A stretch of DNA of 64,000 bases from Clostridia bacterium (GTDB lineage: Bacteria; Bacillota_A; Clostridia; Christensenellales; Aristaeellaceae): NCBI GenBank assembly GCA_017620455.1, contig JAFZQK010000034.1:6498-70497 (forward strand), in the 5' to 3' direction. Of the stretch, positions 53,762-61,808 are shown in pieces. The notes beneath the pieces are model-generated. The model saw only the letters and a list, made by a program, of their open reading frames with translations, was not told the origin of the DNA and searched no databases. Numbering within the stretch: the first letter of the stretch is position 1; every line of letters starts with the position of its first letter. Both the position numbers and the translations under genes were made by a program.

Positions 53762-55369
53762 ATGAAAAGATTTCTCACACTGCTCCTGGCCGCGATGCTG
53801 CTGACCGGCTGCACGGCGCTGGGCGAGGGGCTGCCCCCCATCCGCCAGGCGGAACCCGCCGTCGCCGTGCCCGATCCGGCCCTGGTGCTGAGCGGCCCGG
53901 GCGAACTGTATCAGATGTCCATGCCCTACGGCGACGTGCTGTTCGACGCGTATTATTATCCCCAGCCGACCGACCGCGCCGAGTTCGAGGCCGCATATTC
54001 CGAGCTGCTCTCCTTCTCCGGCATCACTCCCGTAAACCGCGTCACCGCCGCCGGGTCCCCCGACAGGATCGGCGCTTTCGATCAGATGATGTTCACCTGG
54101 ACCGTCCAGGGCAGGAAGCTGACCGGGTATATCCTGCTGGATTACGGCAGGGACATCCTGTTCCTGGTGCCTTCGGAAGCGGGCTTCACGCCGGGCGGCG
54201 GCGCCTCCCGGCCCTCCCCTGTTCCGAAATCCGATACCGCGGATGCCGAACCTGCCGCGGCCGCCGGGACGGAAGCCTCCGCCGCTGCCGCGTATTCCTT
54301 TGATCCGCGTCCCGTCATGTCCAAGCTGGATGCGGTCGCCCAGTCTTTGGATCAGCGCATCTGCTACTGGGAAGATCTGAACGCGTCCACGCCCTACTCC
54401 GGCCATCAGGAATCGCAGCAGAAGCGGACGGAAGCCATGCGGACGATCCTTTCGCTCATGAGCACCCTGGAGCAAGGCCCGGACGAAGGCGCCGATCCGT
54501 ACGGCTGGGTATTCGGCGCCCGCTGCCTGGCGCTGGAGGTTTACGACCGCCTGACGGACGTTTGGGAATACCGTACCCAGCAGCTGGCCTATGAGGCTTA
54601 CGCCCTGCTGGACGACGCCTGCATCGCCATGAACGGCGCTCCCAAGGACGGCCAGTGGCTGACCGATCTTACGCCTTATGTGGTCGATTTCAACGGCGCA
54701 AACATCGTTCGGCTGACCTGGAATGATTTCGCCGCCTCCCATCCCGGCGGATACTATGCCGTCTACTGGCAGTTCCCCGGCAACCCGGACCGGCATCTGG
54801 AGATTCTCAGCAGCGGCGAAAAGAGCGCTTTGATCCCCGCTCCGGCGGAAACCGCCTTCCCCGTGGCCGTTTACTATAACCCCGCCGAGCAGGTGTTTCC
54901 CGCCGTGATCAACAGTCAGTACGCCGTCACGGCCCGGTCGGAAGGATGGAATGAATCCCCCGTGAAGATCATTCCCAACGGCAACGAGCGTCAGGCCAAC
55001 GGCGTGCACCTGGTGAAACAGGTGGGGCTCGGCGAGCAGGTGGAGTCCTCGTCCGTCCCCATCGGCACCGCCCACCTGAAAAATGACAGCGGCGCGTACT
55101 ATTTCTGCAAGATCGCCCAGATCGGGGAAGAATATGCCGGGGAATATGACTTCACCTTCGTGCTGACCACCCCGGAGGGATGGTCGTTCGTCCGGAACAT
55201 TCCCTTCCAGGTGAACAACACCAAAAACGATACCGTGCGGAGAATATACATTTCTCCCCTGCTTCTGGAATACTGGCGCTGCGCCGGCGCTCGTGCGGGC
55301 CAGTTGACGCTCCGGCTGTATATCGACGGCTGCCTGGCGGACACCCAGAAAATCATGATCGCGGATTAA
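53762..55369 (+). CDS. Large lipoprotein of unknown function
   Basis: The 535-residue product has a lipoprotein signal with LLTGC (Cys about 17). Residues 20-140 form one mixed domain, followed by a low-complexity Ala/Ser/Pro stretch (about 145-175), a helical domain (175-290) and a beta-rich C-terminus with DFNGANIVRLTWNDF. No known family was recognised. AAAGGAAG lies 9-10 bases before the ATG. It ends at a strong palindromic terminator. Confidence 0.7.
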   Translation: MKRFLTLLLAAMLLTGCTALGEGLPPIRQAEPAVAVPDPALVLSGPGELYQMSMPYGDVLFDAYYYPQPTDRAEFEAAYSELLSFSGITPVNRVTAAGSPDRIGAFDQMMFTWTVQGRKLTGYILLDYGRDILFLVPSEAGFTPGGGASRPSPVPKSDTADAEPAAAAGTEASAAAAYSFDPRPVMSKLDAVAQSLDQRICYWEDLNASTPYSGHQESQQKRTEAMRTILSLMSTLEQGPDEGADPYGWVFGARCLALEVYDRLTDVWEYRTQQLAYEAYALLDDACIAMNGAPKDGQWLTDLTPYVVDFNGANIVRLTWNDFAASHPGGYYAVYWQFPGNPDRHLEILSSGEKSALIPAPAETAFPVAVYYNPAEQVFPAVINSQYAVTARSEGWNESPVKIIPNGNERQANGVHLVKQVGLGEQVESSSVPIGTAHLKNDSGAYYFCKIAQIGEEYAGEYDFTFVLTTPEGWSFVRNIPFQVNNTKNDTVRRIYISPLLLEYWRCAGARAGQLTLRLYIDGCLADTQKIMIAD

Positions 55370-55410
55370 CGGGCCGCGCCCGGATTTTATCGCCGGGCGG
55401 CCGCAGACAA

Positions 55411-55449
55411 AAAGCCGGGGCCGGAGGATGATCCTCCGGCCCCGGCTTT
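55411..55449. terminator. Bidirectional terminator
   Basis: A 19-base perfect inverted repeat from AAAGCCGGGG to CCCCGGCTTT, centred on base 55430, between convergent genes. Confidence 0.85.
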
Positions 55450-55463
55450 ATATTGTGCGATCC

Positions 55464-56747
55464 TTACTTTACCTTATCCAGATACAGCTTCACATTCGCG
55501 GCGTCCACCCAGGATTTCACCGTTTCGGTGCTCTTTTCATTCTTCCTGGTGGTCAGCAGCCCGTCGCGGATCGAGGTCCGGACGGCTTCCGTATCCTGCA
55601 CGCCTTCCTCCACGTCGGCTACGTAGCGGATGATATGGTAGCCGTAATCGGTTTCCACCGGTTCGCTCACGTCCCCGACGGTCTTCAGCCCCATGGCCGC
55701 GTTGGTGAATTCTTCAAGGAACGGGGCGAAGCCTTCCCGCACGGCATAGCCGTTTTCGGGCATGCCCTTATCCGTATTGTATTCGGCGATCAGGGCGTCG
55801 AAATCCGCGCCCTCGGCGGTGGCCAGGCCGTACACCTCGTCGGCCTTTTCTTTCACGGCGGCCAGGGCGGGGGTCTTCACCGCGTCCAGCTTTTCCTTGG
55901 CCTCGGTCACGGCGGCGTTAAGCGCGTCCATATCCGCGTCCTCGGCGGCATTGGCGACGGCGTTTTCCGCCGCGGTCAGGGCGGCGCGGGCCTCCTTGAT
56001 GGCCTGGCTCTCTTCCTCGGAAACGCCCACCAGGATCTGCTTGACCATCCGGTAGCCCGCCGGCGCGTAATACACGGTGCCTTGGTTGTTGACGGTCTTG
56101 CCGTAGGCGTCCGGGTTCTCTTCGTACTGGGTTTTCGCAGCGTCGGCCTTTTCCGTCAGGGCGGCGGTCACTTCCTCGTCGGTCACCGTCACGTCCGCCG
56201 TGATGCTCTCTTCCAGCTTCTCAATGGCCACGTCATTTTCCGCGTCCTTCACGAAATCCTCCATGGAGCTCAGCCCATGCTCTTTCATGTAGGCTTCGGC
56301 GGCGGCCGTCAGCTCGTCCCCTTCCAGGGTGCTGTCGCTCAGGAAGGTGCTGATCACCTGCTGCACATAGCTGTCATACTCTTCCTTGGCGTGCTCCTGC
56401 ACGTGGGCCTGCTCTTCCTCGGTGAATTCGTACATGCCCATTTCATGGGCCTTCTGACGGACCACCAGGGTGGATACGTACGTGTCCGCGGTATTCTTGA
56501 TCACCGTGTCCGCATCCGTGGGATATTCGCCTTCCATGCCCAGCTGGGCGTAATACTGATTATAGGTCTGATACTGGTTCCAGAGGTTGTTGACGGCGGT
56601 GACGAAGGTCCGCTTATCCACGGTTTCCCCGTTCACATCGATAATGGTGCGGGCCAGGTCTTTTTCTTCGTTCACCCGGGTCAGGGCGCAGCCGCTGAGG
56701 ATCAACGTCAGCGCCAGCAGCAGCACCAGCAAGGATTTTTTCTGCAT
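55464..56747 (-). CDS. prsA: PrsA-like foldase lipoprotein with interrupted parvulin domain
   Basis: The 427-residue product has a lipoprotein signal (LILSGC, Cys about 20), a SurA/PrsA-type helical N-domain (VNGETVDKRTFVTAVNNLW...), and a parvulin-type peptidyl-prolyl isomerase core. The core starts with YRMVKQILVGVSEEE and ends with DFDALIAEYN...GYAVREGF...YGYHIIRYV. Between these halves is an extra Ala/Glu/Lys-rich helical stretch of about 60 residues. PrsA helps fold secreted proteins outside the membrane. GGAG lies 11 bases before the ATG, and a good promoter lies at 56788-56816. Confidence 0.85.
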   Translation of the reverse strand: MQKKSLLVLLLALTLILSGCALTRVNEEKDLARTIIDVNGETVDKRTFVTAVNNLWNQYQTYNQYYAQLGMEGEYPTDADTVIKNTADTYVSTLVVRQKAHEMGMYEFTEEEQAHVQEHAKEEYDSYVQQVISTFLSDSTLEGDELTAAAEAYMKEHGLSSMEDFVKDAENDVAIEKLEESITADVTVTDEEVTAALTEKADAAKTQYEENPDAYGKTVNNQGTVYYAPAGYRMVKQILVGVSEEESQAIKEARAALTAAENAVANAAEDADMDALNAAVTEAKEKLDAVKTPALAAVKEKADEVYGLATAEGADFDALIAEYNTDKGMPENGYAVREGFAPFLEEFTNAAMGLKTVGDVSEPVETDYGYHIIRYVADVEEGVQDTEAVRTSIRDGLLTTRKNEKSTETVKSWVDAANVKLYLDKVK

Positions 56748-56787
56748 CGTCGGGACATCTCCAATCTGTTTTTTATCCAACTTTGAT

Positions 56788-56816
56788 ATTATACAGGAAA
56801 AACGCCAAAACAGCAA
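56788..56816 (-). promoter_or_regulatory. prsA-like gene promoter
   Basis: On the minus strand: TTGCTG, 17-base spacer, TATAAT (56793-56788); the segment TTTTTCCTGTATAAT equals that of surE. Confidence 0.8.
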
Positions 56817-56832
56817 GCACAAATTACTGCCG

Positions 56833-57045
56833 TCAGTTGAGCGGCGGCTTTTTCTGCAGTTTTTCGTAGGTGCCGTCCTCCCGCTCGATATACACCTGGT
56901 CCAGCGTGGCCCTGAGGTTCGCCTTGAATTCGTCGATGTACTGCCGGCGCAGCCTCGTCTGCTCCTCCAGTTCGTCCCAGGTGAGCCCCACGGTCTTTTT
57001 CTTCCTGGCCAGCTCGTTGATGCGGTCGATATCACGCTTGTCCAC
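56833..57045 (-). CDS. UPF0291/DUF896 small protein
   Basis: The 70-residue product matches the YnzC-type family: DIDRINELARKKKTVGLTWDELEEQ, then RRQYIDEFKANLRATLD. Members are small helical cytoplasmic proteins, some LexA-controlled, with unknown role. The GTG start at 57045 overlaps the lgt-like gene end by 14 bases, with AGGAAGA upstream. Confidence 0.92.
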   Translation of the reverse strand: MDKRDIDRINELARKKKTVGLTWDELEEQTRLRRQYIDEFKANLRATLDQVYIEREDGTYEKLQKKPPLN

Positions 57046-57982
57046 TTCGTTCGTCTTCCTTTCTCAGCCGCAGGGCCAGCCCTGCCGGCACCGCCAGCAC
57101 CGCGATGAACGCGGCGTAAAGCAGATAATGGCTGATCTGGGACCGGTCGATCCTGAACTCGATGAAGACCCCCGCGCCCACCGCCGCGAACACCGCGGCC
57201 AGGGCCGCCCAGGAGAGCGCGGGCCTGCGCTTCACGTTGCGGATGAACAGCACGATGACGCCGCAGCCCAGCAGCAGCATGGACAGGATCATTTCCAGCC
57301 GCACGAAGGCGTTCACCGTCATGTGCCCGTCCTTGCGCAGGCTTTCCATGAGCACCTGCACCGCCCCGAACAGGATCATGAATTTCAGAAACGTGTTTCC
57401 CGCGCGGCGCTTCGCGCTCAGATCCCGCAGCATGATAATGGCCAGCATCACTGCGGAGAAGGATTCCAGCAGGTAGGTGTTCAGCCGGCCGTCGGACACC
57501 AGGAACGTATTTTCAGGCAGGTCCACCGTCAGCTGCCGGCTGACGCCGAAATCCTCGATGTGCCCCTCCCCCAGCCGTTCGCAGGCGATGAAAAGCAGCA
57601 GCGCCGGGGCCAGCAGATCCAGCAGCCGGGGCGCGCTCTGGCGCGTGATGCGGGCGGACAGCACCGCGCCCATGCAGGCGCCGATCAGCGCCCCGATCAT
57701 GGAATAGCCCCCGATGTTGAACCGCACCATCACCCACAGGGGCATCGGCTGCCCCGCGACCCCATCCATGAACCCGAAAAACAGCCGGCTCACCGCAAAG
57801 CCGATGCCGATGGAGAGCACCCCCGTCAGCGCCGCCGTGCCGCTTTTCCATTTCCCCTTTTTCAGCAGCACGCCCAGCACCAGCATGGCCAGGGCCAGCC
57901 CCAGGCAGACGTACAGCCCGAAGGCGTAGACCTCCACGCCCAGGAAATAGATCTTCTCCGCTTCCTCACGCAGCATGATCAT
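57032..57982 (-). CDS. Divergent prolipoprotein diacylglyceryl transferase-family protein
   Basis: The 316-residue product has seven or more membrane helices and an Lgt-like middle region: GGYSMIGALIGA matches the Lgt GG...G motif. The signature region GRxGNFxNxE is replaced by ERLGEGHIEDFG, keeping Arg and Gly but losing the essential Asn. Lgt attaches diacylglycerol to lipobox Cys. Whether this copy is active is open. ATG 57982 has GGAGG 9 bases upstream and overlaps the stop of the glycosidase gene (ATGA). Confidence 0.75.
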   Translation of the reverse strand: MIMLREEAEKIYFLGVEVYAFGLYVCLGLALAMLVLGVLLKKGKWKSGTAALTGVLSIGIGFAVSRLFFGFMDGVAGQPMPLWVMVRFNIGGYSMIGALIGACMGAVLSARITRQSAPRLLDLLAPALLLFIACERLGEGHIEDFGVSRQLTVDLPENTFLVSDGRLNTYLLESFSAVMLAIIMLRDLSAKRRAGNTFLKFMILFGAVQVLMESLRKDGHMTVNAFVRLEMILSMLLLGCGVIVLFIRNVKRRPALSWAALAAVFAAVGAGVFIEFRIDRSQISHYLLYAAFIAVLAVPAGLALRLRKEDERSGQA

Positions 57983-58982
57983 TTGTTCCAATCCTCCGGA
58001 GAAACAGCCGTGGCAAAATAGATCAGGTCGGTCACGTCCCGTTCGCGGCCCTGCTTGTTATTGTACATTTTTCCGTTGTACACCAGCACCGCGCTGTTGC
58101 CGCCGTCCAGGTTATAGGCCTCCCGGCAGCCCAGCTCCAGCATGAATTCGGCCAGTTCCCGATGGGTGACGCCCTGTTCGTCGGAGCCGGTGGGGTTATC
58201 GGCGATCACCAGAACGTAGCTCAGGGTATCCAGCTGCCCGATGGCCGCCCGGGGCTGATGGCCGTTGGGATTGTAGCCGTAGCCCGGATCGGTGGAGATT
58301 TCTCCCTCGTGCACCAGGGCGGGCCGAACATGAAGGCGTTCACGATCTGGTGCCCCGTATCCCGTTCGAACGTATCCGCGCCCTTGGATTTGATAAAGGT
58401 GTGGAAATCGCCGTTTTCATCGATGATCAGGATGTCTTTTTTGCCGTTGGTCTTGGTGCGCCGCACGGCCCCCATGCGGATGATGAAGGAATGCTTCAGT
58501 TCCTCACCCGCGGCGGAATAGTTATCGCCGTTGACGGCCACCACGGCGTTGTATTTTTTCGCCATCACCGTCACCAGCTCGGTGCTGTCGGATTTGACGC
58601 TCTTTCCGTCATAGCCGGTGCGCAGCTGGGTCGGGGAAGCGATTTCCACCCAGGCGATGCGCCAGATCAGGCCATTTTCCCCTTCCCGGGTCTCCATCTG
58701 CACGCGGATGGAATCATCCTCATACCCGCCCTCGGTGAACAGCTCGGGATTGGGGGTCATGCCCGGGGTATTGTCCACGGGCAGCGCGTATTCGTTCACT
58801 TCCTCCGCGCAGGCGGCGGGGAACAGAAAACGAAGCAGCCCTTCTTCCTCCCCGGCGTCCAGGATATCGACGATTTCCCATTTGGCGTCCTCCAGCAGAT
58901 TGGGGGCGGACACCGTAAAGGGCATTGCCAGCACCATCGCGGCGCACCACACGGAAAGAAGGATCCTCACAGCCAGTTTCAT
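57979..58982 (-). pseudogene. Phosphodiester glycosidase (NAGPA-like), frameshifted
   Basis: Two frames together make a protein of about 333 residues. The first runs from ATG 58982 (signal peptide, then VMAKKYNAVVAVNGDNYSA) to NAFMFGP near 58322. The second continues ALVHEGEISTDPG and reaches YNLDGGNSAVLVYNGK, the hallmark C-terminal motif of the NAGPA/phosphodiester glycosidase family, to the stop at 57979. Adding one base in the CCGCC run at about 58317-58325 restores one frame (FGPALVHEG). It may be a real inactivation or a sequence error. AAAGGAG precedes the start, which overlaps the GT2 gene stop. Confidence 0.85.
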
Positions 58983-60112
58983 TTCGTTTCTCCTTTCAGG
59001 GCGCCGGCGCGCTCCGCCGGGAACACCCAGGCCTTTTGAATGCGGTAATTGACGAAAAACAGCAGGAAATCCACCGCCATTTTGATCACCGTGGAATTGA
59101 CGCCCGTAAGCTCCCTCAGGAAGCCCACCGTCACGCCGCTTGCCAGCATCACGCCCACGCACAGCACGATATAGCGCCACACCGCGCCCTTGGCCTTTTT
59201 CACGCTGAACACCAGCGTCTGGTTCAGCTTGAAATTCAGCGATGCGGAGATCACCCGGGCGATGACCGTGGCCAGCAGCACGGGCTCGGCGCTCATGGCC
59301 AGGGCGCGCAGGAAGCCCATGGAGTTTTCCAGGTCCTTGAGCGCGCTCCAGTGCTTGAGCAGGGTGAAAAGCAGGATATCCGTCAGCCAGCAGACGATGG
59401 AGGAGGACATGAAACGGAAGAAGTTCCCCAGCAGCAGCTTGTAGATCCGCCAGGAATCCCGGATGGGGTGAAAATGCGTGCCCTTGTTTTCCTGCTCGTA
59501 TATGGTTTCGATGGCGACGGGCCGCATGGGGATCCTGCTGTTGCTGCACTGGATCAGCATGTTCATTTCATATTCGAAGCGGTCGCCTTTGACGTTGGCC
59601 ATGAAATCCATCAGCGCCCGGGGAAAAGCCCGCAGCCCCGTCTGGGTGTCCGGCAGCCACTGGCCGTAGAGCACCCGGAACACGCCGGAGGTCATCCGGT
59701 TGCCGAAGCGGGATTTGGGCGGCACGTTGGGATTGTTTCTGGAAAAATCCCGGCTGCCCAGCAGCACCTCCGCCTTTTCGCTCATTTCCGCGGTCAGCTT
59801 CAGCGTGTCCGGCACGGTATGCTGCCCGTCGGAATCCGCGGTGAGAACGCCGCTGAATCCCGTATTCTCCTTCAGGTACGCAAAGCCCGTTTTCAGCGCC
59901 GCGCCTTTGCCCCGGTTCACCCCGTGGTGCAGCACGCGGCATCTCTCCCAGCCGGCGATCCTGTCGAAAATCGGCTGGTATTCCTCTGCGGAGCCGTCGT
60001 CCACCACCAGCACCAGGCCGTATCCCGCCGCCGCCAGCTCCTGCACATAGGCCGGCAGCTTTTCATCCGGCGAAAGGGAGGGGATCAGCACACAGCATTC
60101 CTGCGGTATCAT
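58979..60112 (-). CDS. Family 2 glycosyltransferase fused to GtrA domain
   Basis: The 377-residue product starts with a GT2 domain of the dolichyl-phosphate-glucose synthase type: CVLIPSLSPDEKLP, VVDDGSAEEY, NRGKGAALKTGF, TADSDGQH and QTGLRAFP. From residue 230, four helices form a GtrA-like domain with FKLNQTLVFS and FFVNYRIQKAWVF. GtrA proteins help flip undecaprenyl-phosphate sugars. It is part of a minus-strand operon and its stop overlaps the next start. Confidence 0.92.
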   Translation of the reverse strand: MIPQECCVLIPSLSPDEKLPAYVQELAAAGYGLVLVVDDGSAEEYQPIFDRIAGWERCRVLHHGVNRGKGAALKTGFAYLKENTGFSGVLTADSDGQHTVPDTLKLTAEMSEKAEVLLGSRDFSRNNPNVPPKSRFGNRMTSGVFRVLYGQWLPDTQTGLRAFPRALMDFMANVKGDRFEYEMNMLIQCSNSRIPMRPVAIETIYEQENKGTHFHPIRDSWRIYKLLLGNFFRFMSSSIVCWLTDILLFTLLKHWSALKDLENSMGFLRALAMSAEPVLLATVIARVISASLNFKLNQTLVFSVKKAKGAVWRYIVLCVGVMLASGVTVGFLRELTGVNSTVIKMAVDFLLFFVNYRIQKAWVFPAERAGALKGETK

Positions 60113-60139
60113 AGAAAAATGATTCCTTTCTCTTTCGTG

Positions 60140-61624
60140 TCAGTGGGCAGTATCCAGGTAATCCAGGAGCAGCGGCCCCGCGTCCATCCCCGCGTACCGG
60201 GACAGGAATTCCTCAAAATCCGCTCGGGAGGCGAAGCCGTAGGCAAATTTGTCCGCATAGGCGCGCAGGAAGCCGTCCGCGCCCTCCGGCAGCCACCGGT
60301 CCAGCGCCAGCAGCAGCGCCGCGCCCCGGCCGTACACCACCGAGGCATAGGCGGCGTAATCCGGGAAATAATCCACGGGGCTGCCGGGGGTCAGGCTGCC
60401 CGGCACGTTTTCCTGCATGGGCGCGTCCACCCGGGCGGCCTTCAGCGTTTCCCAGCTGCCCTGGCCGTATCGCGCCCGCACATAGCGCAGCATGGCGTAT
60501 TCGCAGATCCCTTCGTCCTGCCAGGGCGCGTAATACGAATCGCTGCCCACCAGGGCGTAAAACCACTGATGCGCCGTTTCGTGGGCCGCGGTGAGCTCCA
60601 GGGTATCCGCCCGGCTCTCCAGGTAATTCCGCCGCCCCAGCATCATCAGCCCCGGATATTCCATCCCGCCGAAGGGCATGTCCGTTTCGCACACGGAAAG
60701 CGCCGGATACGGCGCGGGGCCGTAGAGGTCCATAAAGGTTTCCACCGCCCGGCAGACGCAGTCCAGCGCCCGCTCTGCCCCTTCCCGGCTGTCGGCATAG
60801 GAAAGGACCTTTACGCCCCGCACCGTCTTTTCCGCCCGCACGTACCCGTCGCTCAGGCACAGCGCCAGGTCTCTGGCGGCGCGGATGCTTCCCCGCCAGG
60901 CCCCGTCCTCCCCCTTCTCCAGGGGCGCGGAGCACGCGGGCGTCAGGCCCTCCGGCGCGTGCAGCGTCAATGTGTAATCCGCGCAGCCGCTGACGAAGGG
61001 ATCCCCGATGGGGGCGTACTCCTCCGTGCGCCACTGTCCGTCCCGGTACAGGGACAGCACCGGGATCACGTTGCCCAGGCGGTAGGTGCGGCCGGTATAT
61101 CCCGTCCGGTAGGCGCACAGGGGCAGCTGCGCCACGCAGCGGATAAGCAGCGTGCCTTCCTCCCCGTCCTCCAGGGGCGGGATCTCCACCCGTAGGGCCG
61201 TTCTGTCCGCGTTCACATAGGCGTACTGCGCGCGCTCCCCCCTCCAGATCACGTCGAACACCGTAAGATACCCCGGGGAGAACCCGGCGATATAGCATCC
61301 GTCCCAGTTTTCCTCCAGGGCCGCGGGGCTGGTTTCCTCCGTTTCAAAGGCGTTCAGCCACGTGCGCAGCACCAGATGGTCCAGGGAATCGCCGGTATCG
61401 TTGCGGTACAGGAAGGTTTCGGAAACGGCCAGGGTATGGTCCTCCTCGTCCAGCCGCAGCGTCACGTCGCATTGCGTCAGCCCTTCCGGATACGCCCGGA
61501 GGGCCGCGGCGGGGGATGCCGGCCGCCGCAGCAGCAGCGCCGTCCCCGCGGCCAGCGCCGCGGTCGCCAGCGCCAGGATCAGCCAGCGCCGCTTCAGGAA
61601 CATTATACACCCTTTTCCCGCCAT
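60140..61624 (-). CDS. Membrane-anchored M1-family metallopeptidase
   Basis: The 494-residue product has one N-terminal helix, a beta domain with CDVTLRLDEEDHTLAVSETF, then the M1 catalytic region: GGMEYPGL (GxMEN-like), zinc site HETAHQWF, and the third ligand Glu in WQDEGICEYA 18 residues on. A conserved Tyr occurs in YASVVYGRG. It is shorter than full aminopeptidase N and faces outside. ATG 61624 follows GGAGGG by 8 bases. Confidence 0.9.
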   Translation of the reverse strand: MAGKGCIMFLKRRWLILALATAALAAGTALLLRRPASPAAALRAYPEGLTQCDVTLRLDEEDHTLAVSETFLYRNDTGDSLDHLVLRTWLNAFETEETSPAALEENWDGCYIAGFSPGYLTVFDVIWRGERAQYAYVNADRTALRVEIPPLEDGEEGTLLIRCVAQLPLCAYRTGYTGRTYRLGNVIPVLSLYRDGQWRTEEYAPIGDPFVSGCADYTLTLHAPEGLTPACSAPLEKGEDGAWRGSIRAARDLALCLSDGYVRAEKTVRGVKVLSYADSREGAERALDCVCRAVETFMDLYGPAPYPALSVCETDMPFGGMEYPGLMMLGRRNYLESRADTLELTAAHETAHQWFYALVGSDSYYAPWQDEGICEYAMLRYVRARYGQGSWETLKAARVDAPMQENVPGSLTPGSPVDYFPDYAAYASVVYGRGAALLLALDRWLPEGADGFLRAYADKFAYGFASRADFEEFLSRYAGMDAGPLLLDYLDTAH

Positions 61625-61746
61625 TTTCCATACCCTCCTTCCCCCTGCGCGTCTGATTCTGTCATTATAACACATCAGCGCCCCTTTTCCATGCGTCCGG
61701 CCGGTTTTTTTCGCAAAGTTTACGCTTTGTTCACGCCCTGCCGGCC

Positions 61747-61775
61747 TTTACAAACCGCGGAGAAATGCTTATAAT
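61747..61775 (+). promoter_or_regulatory. leuS promoter
   Basis: TTTACA, 17-base spacer, TATAAT at 61770-61775. The leader before the start is only about 33 bases, too short for a T-box. Confidence 0.85.
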
Positions 61776-61808
61776 GGAAACCGTATTTATTTGAAGGAGG
61801 CTATCAGC

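Noticed and set aside
58925..61195. 756-codon plus-strand frame over the GT2 and M1 peptidase genes
   Set aside because: Crosses several real genes on the other strand and has no recognisable domain.
61776..61808. T-box riboswitch before leuS
   Set aside because: The leader is only about 33 bases, with no specifier hairpin or T-box sequence.
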